Assembly (NCBI GenBank): GCA_022496805.1
Contig: CM040085.1
Location: forward strand, 38,035,811 to 38,099,810
Direction: 5' to 3'
DNA: 64,000 nucleotides
Source: Pohlia nutans
Taxonomy: Eukaryota; Streptophyta; Bryopsida; Bryales; Mniaceae
Positions 62,207 through 64,000 of the stretch are shown one piece after another. Both the position numbers and the translations under genes were made by a program. Below the pieces are notes generated by a model that worked only from the letters and a program-made list of their open reading frames with translations, was not told where the DNA came from and made no database searches. How positions within the stretch are numbered: the stretch's first letter is position 1; each line of letters starts with the position of its first letter.

Positions 62207-62458
62207 TTAACCCCTAAGCGTCCACTGTGTATTTTCTGTAGGGTACGAAAATTAGACCCCGTGCTGCAAATCATCCGTTTGTGTGAAAATGACTTCAGTT
62301 TGATACGATCGACACTGTTGATCTTATAGTATAGAAAAAGAGCTTGAAAATGATGGATTGCAATCAGAAAACCGAGGTAAAATTAGAAAATGCCACCGTT
62401 GCAAAGTTTTCAGTGATGCAGATGGCCATATTGGGCGTTTTAGACGCTTAGGGGTTAA
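62207..62458. mobile_element. TTAA MITE, singleton, upstream of the TMEM131-like gene
   Basis: 252 bp: TTAA-CCCCTAAGCGTCCACTG at the left and TTTTAGACGCTTAGGGG-TTAA at the right. It lies in what is either the promoter or a further intron of the TMEM131-like gene. Confidence 0.85.
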
Positions 62459-63585
62459 ATACTCAAGTATGGTTGAAACACAGTTAAACTACCACACAGG
62501 TTTGCACCTCTCAGATTTGAAATACGACCCTAGATGACACATATCTAACCAAGAACAAACAACAGCGACAGAAAACTACAAGGACCCATTCAATCCTCGT
62601 GTACCAGTACTCTGGGACAAGACTTGCGCTCCACGCCAACACAACTTCTAGTAATCCGAGCACTGATTTCCTCTAAAAATGTGAAAGACAACTTTGGAGC
62701 AACTATGTCAAAAAATCAATCTAAGAAGATAGCCGTGGCCTTCGAAACAGAGTCTCGATTTCTAGAGCGAAACTCATGCTGCTTGAGACAGCAGTTTCAA
62801 TCTAAAAATTGCTCTGCACTACACGTACAAACTAAGAAGTGCACCCCAAGTTAACCGTTGGCGGCAGGATTCAAGCGAAATGGAAAGTGTTCCCACAGCT
62901 AATTATGCGTGTGCGTTATAGTAAACCCCCACACAGAGCCTCGCAGTAGAATCTTTCACGCTAACCTATCTGAAGAACACTGCAGGTGAGGATGACACTC
63001 TGCCAGTCCAGAACCAGCAAACTTGACCTGAGACTCTAGAGATTGCTCAATTGCTCAATTACTCTAGAGCCACTCCGATATTGACGACCACATCTCAATG
63101 TGACAATTCTATCATCCCGTCCTGGTCATGGAACTACTTTCACTTTGCTTGAAAAAGAACGAGAATTAAATTACTGCGATCGCTTGCTCTTCTGGTATGT
63201 GTCACGAGAGCACAGAATCTTCTTAGTGTGAAGATATCCAGCTTTTGGAGATATTTCGACCCACAGTATAATTGGACACCACTGATATCCTCTCCCACAG
63301 TAATTGCACAGAAACGGGTAGTTCCAATCAAGTAGGGTGGACTCCCTGCCTAGAACAGGACATATTGTCCACTACAGTAGTGAGTGTAACCCTTGGTTTC
63401 GTAACTTGGAAGCAGTGTACCATCAATTCAACTCAACTAAATATAAACTGTCCCATATTTGCCATAAAATGGCAACCACCAGTATCAATAGAGCATTGAG
63501 ATGTATGCGCGAGCATTGATGTGTAAATTGGGACCCAGAAACAAGATACTGAAGAGGAAATTGTTGTGGAGAGGAAGAGAGGAAT
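62459..63585. other. Upstream region of the TMEM131-like gene
   Basis: Composition is more balanced than in the repeat deserts. No protein-like frame was seen. If 63586-63873 is a first coding exon this stretch is intron, otherwise promoter or leader. Confidence 0.4.
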
Positions 63586-63873
63586 TCAGTACCGGCTACT
63601 CAGCTTCGAGCTGACACGGGAGCAGTCGAAGTAAAGGCTGTTACTGCCACTGCACTTGGCTGTCGTTTCATTCTCATCGACTGAGAATGCAGCAACACCA
63701 TCGTGGGGAGTCGAGCACCAGGAGCACACGCTGATGAGCACGGACAGCGTGACGAAGAGCACGGAGAACGGCAGGGAGCCAACGAACAAGAGGGGCGAGA
63801 ACGAAGGGGTGAACAGGAGTGTCGGCACTGCCTGCACTGCCAAGATCACCAGCAACGGAGCCGACACTGCCAT
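63586..63873 (-). CDS. Hydrophobic open frame, possible upstream first exon
   Basis: The ATG at 63873 follows an in-frame TAG and has a good plant context (GGCTATGGCA). It encodes two or three hydrophobic segments (APLLVILAVQAVPTLLF, LLFVGSLPFSVLFVTLSVLI), then a Cys-containing polar tail with an NET glycosylation site. It ends in TGA at 63588. A GT donor within CCG|GTACTG near the stop would join in phase with the acceptor before 62048, making it the first exon of the TMEM131-like gene. It could equally be a separate small membrane protein or a chance frame. I recognise no family. Confidence 0.35.
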   Translation of the reverse strand: MAVSAPLLVILAVQAVPTLLFTPSFSPLLFVGSLPFSVLFVTLSVLISVCSWCSTPHDGVAAFSVDENETTAKCSGSNSLYFDCSRVSSKLSSRY

Positions 63874-64000
63874 AGCCACACCACACTTCTTTTGCTACAT
63901 GTATCCTTTCCTACGGACACCATCACCCGAACTGAAACTGCAGCAGCTCTTCCGCTGTATTGATCACCTTCCTCCACACAATGTTTCCTTCCGGGACCAT

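Noticed and set aside
4012..62458. TTAACCC motifs considered as interstitial telomere repeats
   Set aside because: They occur singly at element ends in opposite orientations and are not tandem (TTTAGGG)n arrays.
1..64000. tRNA and rRNA genes
   Set aside because: I looked for B-box-like motifs (GGTTCRANNCC) and rRNA-like blocks by eye and found none convincing. A dedicated tRNA scan would settle this.

Overview
The window looks like nuclear DNA of a land plant. All four recognisable genes have plant-type sequences (PIG-S, an hnRNP H/F-like RNA-binding protein, MUS81 and a TMEM131-like protein). Their exons are separated by GT-AG introns of mostly 80 to 700 bases. The intergenic DNA is very AT-rich and packed with MITEs. 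A non-seed plant such as a moss is my guess from the compact genes in AT-rich repeat DNA, but the sequence here does not settle it.

Layout. 1-14.8 kb: repeat-rich intergenic DNA with many short terminal-inverted-repeat (TIR) elements and no convincing gene. 14.8-22.1 kb: PIG-S on the + strand, 13 exons, 601 codons. 25.2-26.3 kb: an RNA-binding protein with two quasi-RRMs on the - strand. 27.6-29.85 kb: two giant fold-back (hairpin) elements side by side. 31.0-32.2 kb: one element nested in another. 33.6-38.1 kb: MUS81 on the + strand, 15 exons, 659 codons. 38.1-57.1 kb: almost 20 kb of duplications, MITEs and fold-backs with no convincing gene. 57.2-62.0 kb (possibly to 63.9 kb): a TMEM131-like type I membrane protein on the - strand.

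The genes do not form a pathway. PIG-S acts in GPI-anchor transfer in the ER, MUS81 in recombination and fork repair in the nucleus, the hnRNP H-like protein in RNA processing, and the TMEM131-like protein probably in the secretory pathway. They are ordinary, independently transcribed plant genes.

The most distinctive content is the non-coding part. At least a dozen elements begin TTAA-CCC and end GGG-TTAA, with imperfect TIRs of consensus close to CCCYTWAACG. I call them families A (about 547 bp), B (about 580 bp), C (about 550-615 bp) and several singletons. The TTAA flank and CCC...GGG ends are those of piggyBac-type transposition. A nested copy and a back-to-back pair sharing one TTAA support TTAA as the target site. 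Other elements are Stowaway-like (TA), PIF/Harbinger-like (TTA/TAA), a CACTA-type MITE with a CTT duplication, and fold-back elements. No transposase or reverse transcriptase gene is visible, so all of them must be mobilised in trans or be dead. Several sit inside introns of PIG-S and the TMEM131-like gene. All exon models were built by eye from splice consensus, reading phase and protein family resemblance.
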